From NCBI GenBank assembly GCA_003279115.1, contig QCBG01000006.1:25778-89777 (forward strand): DNA of 64,000 bases. Direction: 5' to 3'. This document shows, one piece after another, positions 6,882 to 14,145 of this stretch. The notes under the pieces are model-generated. The model had not been told where the DNA came from and did not search any database. It worked only from the letters and a program-made list of their open reading frames with translations. Every line of letters begins with the position of its first letter. Position 1 is the first letter of the stretch. This stretch comes from Prochlorococcus sp. AG-347-E03 (lineage in GTDB: Bacteria; Cyanobacteriota; Cyanobacteriia; PCC-6307; Cyanobiaceae). The position numbers and the translations under genes were made by a program.

Positions 6882-7031
6882 TTAGATATTAAAGGTTAAT
6901 TCTTGAGGCCCTTTCATACACCCTCCAGCTGGATAACTAATTACTTTTTTCGATATTATTCCAATACTGATAGCAACCATTCCAATTCCAATCAGTGCTA
7001 TGTTTCTTTTGCTAGCGTTGAAATATTTCAT
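6882..7031 (-). CDS. Small membrane protein with a C-terminal Cys (49 aa)
   Basis: MKYFNASKRNIALIGIGMVA opens a single hydrophobic helix (about 11-26), followed by KKVISYPAGGCMKGPQEL. The helix may be uncleaved. The short exposed tail with a lone Cys in a Gly/Pro context is distinctive. ATG start. It converges on the thioredoxin-like gene, ending 24 bases past that gene's stop. Function unknown. Confidence 0.5.
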   Translation of the reverse strand: MKYFNASKRNIALIGIGMVAISIGIISKKVISYPAGGCMKGPQELTFNI

Positions 7032-7214
7032 TGAAAGATTAATTTATTTTATAGTAGGGAAATTGAAACTATTACGTGGAATTTTTTGTTTAAAGAGAAA
7101 ATTAAAAAGTAATCTTAAATCTTTATTTTTTTTAATATTTTATATCCCCTTCTTCAATTTTTTAGTTTTTATTTGACAGTCTTTTTATAATTAATTTTAG
7201 ATTATTCTTTTTTT

Positions 7215-7346
7215 ATGGAAGATAAAGGATTTAATTTGACCCAAGGAATGGCTTTGCTACTTTTGAAGCCATTAAATTTACCCGCTAATTACGTCCTAAA
7301 TCTCATAATTTATATAACTAACCCTAATAACAATATTGGTTATTAA
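7215..7346 (+). CDS. Hypothetical very small protein (43 aa)
   Basis: MEDKGFNLTQGMALLLLKPL followed by a moderately hydrophobic segment (NYVLNLIIYITN). ATG start. TTGACA at 7173-7178 and AT-rich TTATAATT after it may belong to its promoter, but the spacing to any -10 is not ideal. The last 4 bases overlap the convergent DUF1651 gene. Not recognised. Confidence 0.4.
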   Translation: MEDKGFNLTQGMALLLLKPLNLPANYVLNLIIYITNPNNNIGY

Positions 7347-7594
7347 GATTCGTCCCAAACTGGTTTGGTTCTTCTCCAACCTTGAGCGATTAACTTTTCC
7401 CATTCATCTCTAGCTGTATCAACTTTAAGTTCTTCTCTGGTTGTCATAAGAGGTGGTTCTCTTCCTAAAACACCAATAATTTTTCCAGAGTCAATAAACA
7501 TATATTCAAAAAATTTATCTTTATTTTGCTTATTCTTCATAAATCTTTTAACCCTTGAACGGTTTGAATTTATAAGCCAAAAATCTTCTTTCAA
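7343..7594 (-). CDS. DUF1651 family protein
   Basis: 83 residues matching the cyanobacterial DUF1651 pattern: an N-terminal WL.. start (EDFWLINSN), a central DSGKIIG strand pair, a PPLMTTREEL segment, and the C-terminal signature ARDEWEKLIAQGWRRTKPVW. Normal family length. TTG start. It lies 11 bases downstream of clpS on the same strand and may be co-transcribed. The family is found in marine picocyanobacteria, often in multiple copies; function unknown. Confidence 0.75.
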   Translation of the reverse strand: MKEDFWLINSNRSRVKRFMKNKQNKDKFFEYMFIDSGKIIGVLGREPPLMTTREELKVDTARDEWEKLIAQGWRRTKPVWDES

Positions 7595-7605
7595 TCTTAA
7601 TTACT

Positions 7606-7893
7606 TTATGTCTTCTCAATCGGAGCAATTGTTAACCCTTTGCTGATGAGTTGCTCATGATATAGCTCTGCCTGTTCAAGATTACCTCTCCAAACTTCCG
7701 CTGATCCTGTCTTGTCAACTTTGATGGTTAGATCCCATGCTTTTTTTTCACTCATGCCTGGGATTATTGTCAGAAGACAATTTGCGACATGTTGAAAAGT
7801 ATTAAAACTATCATCAAGAACTATTACCCTCGCTTCTGGATATTTTGCTTTGGATTTCTTTTGTTCTAGGACTTTACTGAGTGAATTAATCAT
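7606..7893 (-). CDS. clpS: ATP-dependent Clp protease adaptor ClpS
   Basis: 95 residues; the adaptor that delivers N-degron substrates to ClpC/ClpAP in the cytoplasm. Core signature VIVLDDSFNTFQHVANCLLTIIPGM (in pieces) matches the ClpS N-degron pocket region, followed by the family's AEVWRGNLEQAELYHEQL helix and a final LTIAPIEK strand. ATG start. The canonical xxND motif appears here as LDDSFNT, so pocket specificity may differ from E. coli ClpS; cyanobacteria have two ClpS paralogs and I cannot tell which this is. Confidence 0.9.
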   Translation of the reverse strand: MINSLSKVLEQKKSKAKYPEARVIVLDDSFNTFQHVANCLLTIIPGMSEKKAWDLTIKVDKTGSAEVWRGNLEQAELYHEQLISKGLTIAPIEKT

Positions 7894-7959
7894 TATTGTT
7901 TGCTCTTTTTTAAGTCAATTAAATTTTACCTATGTTCTTCAATCGAAAAAAATTGAAAA

Positions 7960-8033
<74 letters not shown>

Positions 8034-8062
8034 ATGGGAATATTGTAAGGCATGGATTGTAC

Positions 8063-8545
8063 TTAATTACCATTTTTAAAATTTATTTGTTTATGGGCCT
8101 CATATATAGCGATACCGCATGCCACGGAAAGATTTAGACTCCTAACACCTTTTTTATCATTGTCTCCAGTTTGTAAATTTGGCATAAATATTGATATCAA
8201 AAAGTCACTTTTATCAATAATGCAATCAGGCAATCCTGAATCTTCTCTCCCAAATAGCAAAATATCTTCTTTCTGAAATTTAAATTCCTTTAAATAAACC
8301 CCGTTTTTTTTACTAAAAGAAATTATTCTTTTTGTTTTTTTTGAGGCCAAAAAATTATCAAAATTTTTATACTTATTAATTGTAACTAGAGGCCAATAGT
8401 CTAAACCTGCTCTTTTTAAATATTTATCCTCTAGTTTAAAACCTAGGGGCTCTATAAGATTTAAAGGTATATTAAATGCAGCACATGATCTGGCAATATT
8501 TCCAGTATTTTGAGGGATTCTAGGTTCAAAAAGAGCGACTTCCAA
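8063..8545 (-). CDS. trmL: tRNA (cytidine/uridine-34 2'-O)-methyltransferase TrmL
   Basis: 160-residue SPOUT methyltransferase that methylates the wobble ribose of tRNA-Leu isoacceptors. Conserved N-terminal LFEPRIPQNTGNIARSCAA, the LFGREDSGLP loop and the C-terminal RSLNLSVACGIAIYEAHKQ knot region are all present and full length. The start is TTG, giving MEVALFEP in register with the family. It lies 2 bases downstream of cobU and 30 bases upstream of tRNA-Met, which points to co-transcription with cobU. Confidence 0.93.
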   Translation of the reverse strand: MEVALFEPRIPQNTGNIARSCAAFNIPLNLIEPLGFKLEDKYLKRAGLDYWPLVTINKYKNFDNFLASKKTKRIISFSKKNGVYLKEFKFQKEDILLFGREDSGLPDCIIDKSDFLISIFMPNLQTGDNDKKGVRSLNLSVACGIAIYEAHKQINFKNGN

Positions 8546-8547
8546 TT

Positions 8548-9108
8548 TTAAGTAGGTATTTCTATACTTATTTCATCTATTTTGATAGCTCTGCCGTTTA
8601 TTGCTAGCCAATTATCTTTAGATATTTTGGTTATTCTCTTTTGAAGCTCGCCGATTCTTTCAATATAAGTATTGCCAATTTTATATTCAGAGACAAGACT
8701 CCAACCTACTTGTTCTCCAACAATAAATGTTATGCTTCTTCTTTTTATTAAATGATTTATTAGTGATTTTAATTTTCTTGACCATTCATTGTGTTCTTTA
8801 TCAATACTTTCCATAACAAATCCACCAATTGAGTCTATTAATAATGGACCACCTTCTTTTCTTAATATAGTTAATAGATCTGAAGTTTCTATTAGTTTCC
8901 AATCTTTTGGCCTTCTTTTTCGATGTAATTTAATTTTATCCTGCCATTCTTTATCATCAATATTGTTTTGAGATAAGGCAACATATGATAAAGTTTTCGC
9001 TTCTTTTGCTAGATGCTCTGCAAATTCACTTTTACCGCTCTTAGTTCCACCTGTAATAAAAATAATATGAGATAAATTTTCTTTAGGACTGAAATTTTTG
9101 TCATTCAT
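8548..9108 (-). CDS. cobU: Adenosylcobinamide kinase / adenosylcobinamide-phosphate guanylyltransferase
   Basis: 186 residues. Phosphorylates adenosylcobinamide and transfers GMP to it in nucleotide-loop assembly of cobalamin; cytoplasmic. Walker A GGTKSGKS (20-27) and the GMP-accepting HRKRRPKDW (His62 by alignment) are intact; EVGW-like VGEQVGWSLV and NGRAIKI match the family end. It complements cobN at 24863 and feeds MetH at 20291. Sits between a small membrane protein and trmL in a minus-strand run with gaps of 2-10 bases. Confidence 0.93.
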   Translation of the reverse strand: MNDKNFSPKENLSHIIFITGGTKSGKSEFAEHLAKEAKTLSYVALSQNNIDDKEWQDKIKLHRKRRPKDWKLIETSDLLTILRKEGGPLLIDSIGGFVMESIDKEHNEWSRKLKSLINHLIKRRSITFIVGEQVGWSLVSEYKIGNTYIERIGELQKRITKISKDNWLAINGRAIKIDEISIEIPT

Positions 9109-9118
9109 AAATTCTCTA

Positions 9119-9430
9119 TTATTTAGAGAAATACCACCATGTTGCTAAAGGAATAATTGTAGCAGCAATTAATAATCCTATAACTATATAAGTAGCAGTT
9201 GAACTCTCAGTATCACTGGATCTCATTACGTTAAAGTTTGGATCGACTACGGGGTTATCAATTGACGAAGGCTGACTTTTTTCGTAATTAATAATAGTTT
9301 TTTGTTGATTAGCAGCAAAAAAAGTGTTAAAACTACTAACACTTTCTGCATATGTGGTTGATGGAATAAGAATAAATATTAAGCCAGAAATGATAAATGA
9401 AAAAAGATATTTATTGATTTTTAGAATCAT
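9119..9430 (-). CDS. Hypothetical exported membrane protein (103 aa)
   Basis: An N-terminal signal peptide or anchor (about 5-28, ending PSTTYAES) is followed by a polar region of about 45 residues and a C-terminal transmembrane helix (about 80-99) ending TWWYFSK. The predicted arrangement is a lumenal/periplasmic loop tethered at the C-terminus with its last residues in the cytoplasm. ATG start; 10 bases upstream of cobU on the same strand. Family not recognised. Confidence 0.6.
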   Translation of the reverse strand: MILKINKYLFSFIISGLIFILIPSTTYAESVSSFNTFFAANQQKTIINYEKSQPSSIDNPVVDPNFNVMRSSDTESSTATYIVIGLLIAATIIPLATWWYFSK

Positions 9431-9541
9431 TTTTGAGAGTTTTGATTAATTATATATTAAAAACCATATGTTTGAGTATTTTTAAACGTACTAAACAATA
9501 TAATATTTGCATAATTTAAATAGAATTAACATATTTTATAT

Positions 9542-10168
9542 ATGGGATTCAATGGGAAATCTTTAATATTCATAGGCATAGTTATTTTTATTTTTCAGAT
9601 AGTAAATTTCTTTTCAATAAAAACAATTACTCCTGAACTTGAAAGAGCACAAGTTCTTGCTGCAATAGCTTCATTAATTATTATTTTGATAGGTTTCTTA
9701 TTTAAACAATTCGAACCTTTAGCTGGTGAGAAAGTTGATTTAAAAGGAGAAAATAAGTTTCTCTTTGATAAAAGTATTCCGGATCAAGTAATTGATGAAC
9801 TTGCATGGGGATCTGAAGCGATATTAACTTCTACTGCAGCTGCAGCAATACTAATCCACAATGATGGGGTAAATATACTGATAAGAGGAATTACTTCTGG
9901 TAATGAGTTTAAACCTGGAGAAACTTGTTTGAGATCTATAAAAGATATGAAATTAATTTCATTAGCCAACACTAAATTTTATCCAGGAAGAGATGAGTTT
10001 CTTGATTTTTGTGCCGATATTCCATCTATCTTAGTTGTACCAATAAATAGTAAAGCTTTTATATTGATAGGAGGCTGGAGCGCTAAATGTTTTACCAAGT
10101 CTGATGAAAAATGGATAAATAATTGGTCGAAGAAAATCAATAATATTTTTTCAAAAAATAATATTTAA
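9542..10168 (+). CDS. Cofactor assembly of complex C subunit B (CCB2/CCB4-type, DUF2930)
   Basis: 208 residues with two N-terminal transmembrane helices (about 7-25 and 36-54) and a soluble C-terminal domain. The segment FKQFEPLAGEKVDLKGENKF and the ELAWGSEAILTSTAAAAILI stretch match the DUF2930 family, whose plant and algal members (CCB2, CCB4) attach heme ci to cytochrome b6. Likely role: cytochrome b6f maturation in the thylakoid membrane. ATG start. It overlaps the convergent lptC stop by 4 bases. Confidence 0.8.
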   Translation: MGFNGKSLIFIGIVIFIFQIVNFFSIKTITPELERAQVLAAIASLIIILIGFLFKQFEPLAGEKVDLKGENKFLFDKSIPDQVIDELAWGSEAILTSTAAAAILIHNDGVNILIRGITSGNEFKPGETCLRSIKDMKLISLANTKFYPGRDEFLDFCADIPSILVVPINSKAFILIGGWSAKCFTKSDEKWINNWSKKINNIFSKNNI

Positions 10169-10788
10169 AAATAAATTATTGATTTAACTCTTTTATCTGT
10201 TGCTTTAAAACTTACTGATTCAGTTTTTAGATTATAGTAGGCGTTTTCTGAGTTTATTTCATATTTATTCTTGTTATTTTTATCCTTTATTATGTATTTT
10301 ACTGGATTAAAAAATTCAATTATGCTATCAGAACCCAATTTGGCCTTTGATGAATTTAATATAATATTTTGATTCTCAAATCTTATATTTCCCTCCAATA
10401 GATAGTCAGTCTCTTCTATATTCCAAATAAAATTATCAGCAAATAAAATATCATCATCTCGCGTAAGAGTTTTTAATATTACATTCCCCTTCAATTTTAG
10501 GATTTTATTGTTGTCTGATAATGTAGATTCTTCAGAACTAATAATATATTTAGTCTTTTCTCCTTTAAAAATATTTATAGTAGGTTTTTCTAATTCGAAT
10601 TTTAATTCACTTATGTTATAACTTGAGTTTGGACTTGAAATAGAATATATTTTATCTCCCTTATTGGAGTAAATATTCAAATCTAAACTGTCTATTTTTT
10701 GTATTACTTTATTTTCTTCAATTACATTCGGTGCACATCCAAGAAAAAAAAATGGTAAGAAAATTATTAACCTATAAATGTTGGTCAT
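10165..10788 (-). CDS. lptC: LptC-like lipopolysaccharide transport lipoprotein
   Basis: 207 residues from ATG 10788 (a TTG two codons upstream is less likely). A signal sequence ends in the lipobox FLGCAPN (Cys at 16), so it is predicted to be a lipoprotein in the periplasm, unlike the membrane-anchored E. coli LptC. The rest is beta-rich, with repeated strands such as LEGNIRFENQNIILNSSKAK that match the LptC/OstA fold. It overlaps the end of metG by 17 bases, so the two are one transcription unit. Confidence 0.75.
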   Translation of the reverse strand: MTNIYRLIIFLPFFFLGCAPNVIEENKVIQKIDSLDLNIYSNKGDKIYSISSPNSSYNISELKFELEKPTINIFKGEKTKYIISSEESTLSDNNKILKLKGNVILKTLTRDDDILFADNFIWNIEETDYLLEGNIRFENQNIILNSSKAKLGSDSIIEFFNPVKYIIKDKNNKNKYEINSENAYYNLKTESVSFKATDKRVKSIIYF

Positions 10789-12316
10789 AATCAAGCTTAT
10801 TTATGATTGGAGTGGGTTTAGGAAGAATAGAGTCACTTATTAATAATCCCCAACTTAATTGTTGTTCCCAAGTAATATCTTCACTGTATATAGAGCCAAG
10901 TTGTTCATTTATTTTTGAAGATAATTCTGGCAATAAAGGTAGTAATAATAAGCCTATTATTCGGGTGCTTTCTAATACGTTGTAAATAATTTCTTGAACA
11001 AGAGTCAAATTATCTTTTTCTTTTATTAACATCCATGGTTGATTATCATTTAAATACAAATTTGTATTAATTGCTAGGCTAAGTACTTCGTTGGCAGCTA
11101 GATCTAATTTGTAGATATTAAAATTATGAATATAGTTTTCAACTGCAATTTTGGCATAATTCTCTAATTTATTATCACTTGAAATTTTTTTATTATTTGG
11201 CACTTTATTATCGAACCATTTTCTAGACATAGATGATGTTCTATTTAGCAAATTACCAATTGTATTGGCTAAGTCATTATTGATAATGTCAACAAATCTT
11301 TTATCTTGAAAATCTCCATCATTTCCTAGTGATATATCTTTAATAAGAAACCACCTTACAGGATCATTGCCATATTTTGAAAGCAAAATGTCAGGGTCGA
11401 GTACATTTCCTAAGCTTTTACCCATTTTTTGTCCCTCTCTAGTGAGAAACCCATGTCCTAAAACTTTTTTGGGAACTTTCATATCAGCAGAAATGAGCAT
11501 TGCAGGCCAATAGACAGCATGAAATCTCAGTATGTCTTTACCTATTAAATGAATATCAGCTGGCCATCCTCCATTAATTGATTTTTCCAATGAATGATCT
11601 TTTGCATCAGAACTAATAGCACTTACATATCCAAGTAAAGCATCAAACCATACGTAGAAGGTGTGATTGTCGTGGCCAGGAACAGGAATTCCCCATGAGA
11701 CATTTGTTCTTGAAATTGAAAAATCCTTTAAACCTCTAGAGACAAAATTTATAATTTCATTCCTTCTTTCTATTGGTTCTATAAAAGATGGTTCGTTGAT
11801 TATTTTCTCAATTTCTTTTTGATATTTCGAAAGCCTAAAAAAGAGATTCTTTTCATTTTTCCATTCTAGTTGTTTTTGATGTATTGGACACTTATATGTT
11901 GTTGAGTTTTCTGGATTATCTTTAAATTCTTCACAACCGACACAATACCAACCTTTTTGTACTCCCATATAGATATCATCAGATGCTTTTACTCTTTCAT
12001 AAAATTCATTAACAACCAACTCATGATTTTTTGAAGATGTCCTTATGAATTTATCGAAAGATATATCCCAATCCTTCCAATTAATTTTAAAAATTTCTGA
12101 GATTTCATTGCAATGTTCTTTTGGTTCAATACCCTTTTCATTTGCAGTTCTTTGTATTTTTAAACCATGTTCATCAACACCTGTGATGAAAATAACATCT
12201 TCACCTTTAAGCCTTTTATACCTAGCTATGGAGTCACAAATTATTGTTGTGTATACACTTCCTAAATGAGGTTTATCATTTACATAATATAAAGGGGTAG
12301 TAATGATAAAACTCAT
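10772..12316 (-). CDS. metG: Methionyl-tRNA synthetase
   Basis: 514-residue class I synthetase. HIGH-type signature PHLG (16-19), KMGKS (297-301), and a zinc-knuckle-like Cys pair C125/C128 with C143 and H146 are visible. The C-terminal dimerisation domain of long MetRS is absent, so it is a short form, normal for cyanobacteria. ATG start; upstream 68-base gap separates it from the RNB gene. Shares 17 bases with lptC downstream. Confidence 0.97.
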   Translation of the reverse strand: MSFIITTPLYYVNDKPHLGSVYTTIICDSIARYKRLKGEDVIFITGVDEHGLKIQRTANEKGIEPKEHCNEISEIFKINWKDWDISFDKFIRTSSKNHELVVNEFYERVKASDDIYMGVQKGWYCVGCEEFKDNPENSTTYKCPIHQKQLEWKNEKNLFFRLSKYQKEIEKIINEPSFIEPIERRNEIINFVSRGLKDFSISRTNVSWGIPVPGHDNHTFYVWFDALLGYVSAISSDAKDHSLEKSINGGWPADIHLIGKDILRFHAVYWPAMLISADMKVPKKVLGHGFLTREGQKMGKSLGNVLDPDILLSKYGNDPVRWFLIKDISLGNDGDFQDKRFVDIINNDLANTIGNLLNRTSSMSRKWFDNKVPNNKKISSDNKLENYAKIAVENYIHNFNIYKLDLAANEVLSLAINTNLYLNDNQPWMLIKEKDNLTLVQEIIYNVLESTRIIGLLLLPLLPELSSKINEQLGSIYSEDITWEQQLSWGLLISDSILPKPTPIINKLDYDQHL

Positions 12317-12385
12317 AAAGCTTTTTTATTAATATTAACAGAAATTTTTTTAATCTTATAAAGGGATATATTATAAATTATTTAA

Positions 12386-13570
12386 TTAATAAATAAACTC
12401 TAAAAGATTATTATCATTTTTAATGTGTTTTATTTTATATATTTTATTACTATATATTTCTATTGATACAAAAAGAGTAATAAGTATTTCTAATGAATAA
12501 TCTGGAAAATAAACTAATGCTATATTTCTTTTATGATTAATCCACTTAACAAATATTATTTTATAAAACGGTTTATTTTCATTCTTAAAAAATAATGTTA
12601 AATACTTAAACTTATCATTTTTATAGATATTGTTGTTCTCTGCTTGTCGATTCTTTGAATAGTCAATAATCTTAGAAATTGAATTTATACAAAAGGTTTC
12701 GTAATTATTAATTTTATTATATACTTGTCTTTGTATAACTAAATCAAGATATCTTCTTAATGGTGAAGTACATTGTACATACATTTTAAGTCCTAATGAT
12801 TCATGGATTCCGGGCTTAGTTGTTATATAACTTCTTCCCATATATTGTTTTAATATTATATATTTAATTTCACTATCATTGTATCTATTTATTATTTCAG
12901 ATGGATTACAATTTAATTTCTGAATCCTAAATGCAGCCGCTAAATTATATTTATCTAAAAACAGACTTGTTACATAACCCATTAATATCATTGATTCTGC
13001 AACTATAATTTGTGATAATGATTTTTCTAATTTATTTAGTATAACTTTATCCTTATATAATTTAATTTTATTATTAGGACTATCAAAAATAATTGCTCCT
13101 TTTTTCTTTCTGTAAGTAATACTTTTCTCTAATAAATTTTTGATCTGAATTAATTCAATTTCTTCTTTAGGTTCTAATTCTAATATCTCATTTGCATCTT
13201 CATATGTTAATTGATATTTTGGTTTTATTAATGCTTCAATTATTTCATAATTATTTATTGATCCATCCTCATTGAATTCAATTGCTGCACTAATAGTTTC
13301 TGAAATTTTATTTTGAGCAAGATTTGCCTTTTCAAGAATATCTTTAGGTAGCATTGGGACATACTGATCAATTAAATATAAACTGCTATTTCTTCTTCTT
13401 GCATCTAAATCAATATTAGAGTCATGCAAAAAGAGTTTGCATGGATTACTAATATGTATCCATAATTTTTTTATATTTCCTTCTCTTATTTCTAAAGAAA
13501 TTGCATCATCAACCTCATGTGGATCATCAGAATCAATAATATATGTTTTTAAATTAGTTAAATCTTTCAA
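12386..13570 (-). CDS. Short RNB-domain (RNase II/R family) exoribonuclease
   Basis: 394 residues against about 650 or more in E. coli RNase II: only the RNB catalytic domain is visible, with no N-terminal cold-shock domains. A C-terminal S1-like part (FVKWINHKRNIALVYFPDY) may remain. The metal motif reads DSDDPHEVDD with Asp13, Glu19, Asp21, Asp22; Glu replaces one of the four Asp of E. coli RNase II, as happens in chloroplast-type enzymes. SPLRRYLDLVIQRQV is the other RNB signature. TTG start. It follows rpsR by 45 bases in the rpmG-rpsR-rnb order common in cyanobacteria. Probable role: 3'-5' RNA decay or rRNA trimming. Confidence 0.8.
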   Translation of the reverse strand: MKDLTNLKTYIIDSDDPHEVDDAISLEIREGNIKKLWIHISNPCKLFLHDSNIDLDARRRNSSLYLIDQYVPMLPKDILEKANLAQNKISETISAAIEFNEDGSINNYEIIEALIKPKYQLTYEDANEILELEPKEEIELIQIKNLLEKSITYRKKKGAIIFDSPNNKIKLYKDKVILNKLEKSLSQIIVAESMILMGYVTSLFLDKYNLAAAFRIQKLNCNPSEIINRYNDSEIKYIILKQYMGRSYITTKPGIHESLGLKMYVQCTSPLRRYLDLVIQRQVYNKINNYETFCINSISKIIDYSKNRQAENNNIYKNDKFKYLTLFFKNENKPFYKIIFVKWINHKRNIALVYFPDYSLEILITLFVSIEIYSNKIYKIKHIKNDNNLLEFIY

Positions 13571-13615
13571 ATATTTGAGATATCAACTATGGTGCCGACT
13601 TTATTCAGTATGAAA

Positions 13616-13837
13616 TTATCCTTCAGGATTTACGAACGGTAGAAGTGCTACAATTCTGGCTCTTTTTACAGCTAATGTAAGATCTCTTTGTTGCTTAGAG
13701 GTTAAACCAGTCATTCTTCTTGGTAGGATTTTACCCCTTTCAGTTATAAATTTTTTTAGGAGTTCTACATCCTTATAGTCAATGGGATCTCCAGGTTTGA
13801 TAGGTGATAATTGTTTTTTAAAAATTGAATTAGGCAT
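13616..13837 (-). CDS. rpsR: 30S ribosomal protein S18
   Basis: 73 residues with the conserved core [20 protein letters not shown] and [20 protein letters not shown] that define S18. Structural protein of the small-subunit platform. ATG start 12 bases after the rpmG stop, so the two form an operon that continues into the RNB gene. Confidence 0.97.
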   Translation of the reverse strand: MPNSIFKKQLSPIKPGDPIDYKDVELLKKFITERGKILPRRMTGLTSKQQRDLTLAVKRARIVALLPFVNPEG

Positions 13838-13849
13838 GATTTAATTTGA

Positions 13850-14044
13850 TTACTTTATTTCTTTGTGAATTGTCATCCTGTTTAAATGAGGATTAAACTT
13901 TTTTAGTTCTAATCTTTCAGTTGTATTTCTACGATTTTTTTCAGTAGTATATCTTGAGACACCATTTGATCTCTTAGGATCTGTGCTTGTCCTAGCTTCA
14001 GTACATTCCAGGGTCACTACAACTCTTGTCCCTTTTTTGGCCAT
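13850..14044 (-). CDS. rpmG: 50S ribosomal protein L33
   Basis: 64 residues from the ATG at 14042-14044, giving [20 protein letters not shown]; an upstream in-frame extension of 16 residues (MLKMYNRK) is not family-like and is rejected. It lacks the four zinc Cys of C+ L33 and so is the zinc-free form. First gene of the rpmG-rpsR-RNB set. Confidence 0.95.
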   Translation of the reverse strand: MAKKGTRVVVTLECTEARTSTDPKRSNGVSRYTTEKNRRNTTERLELKKFNPHLNRMTIHKEIK

Positions 14045-14145
14045 TTTAATTAATACTTTATTGTATAATTTTCTATTGTACATCTTCAACAAACTTTTTT
14101 GAAGATATACTAATTTCTTTTATCATCATTGATTAAAAAATATAT

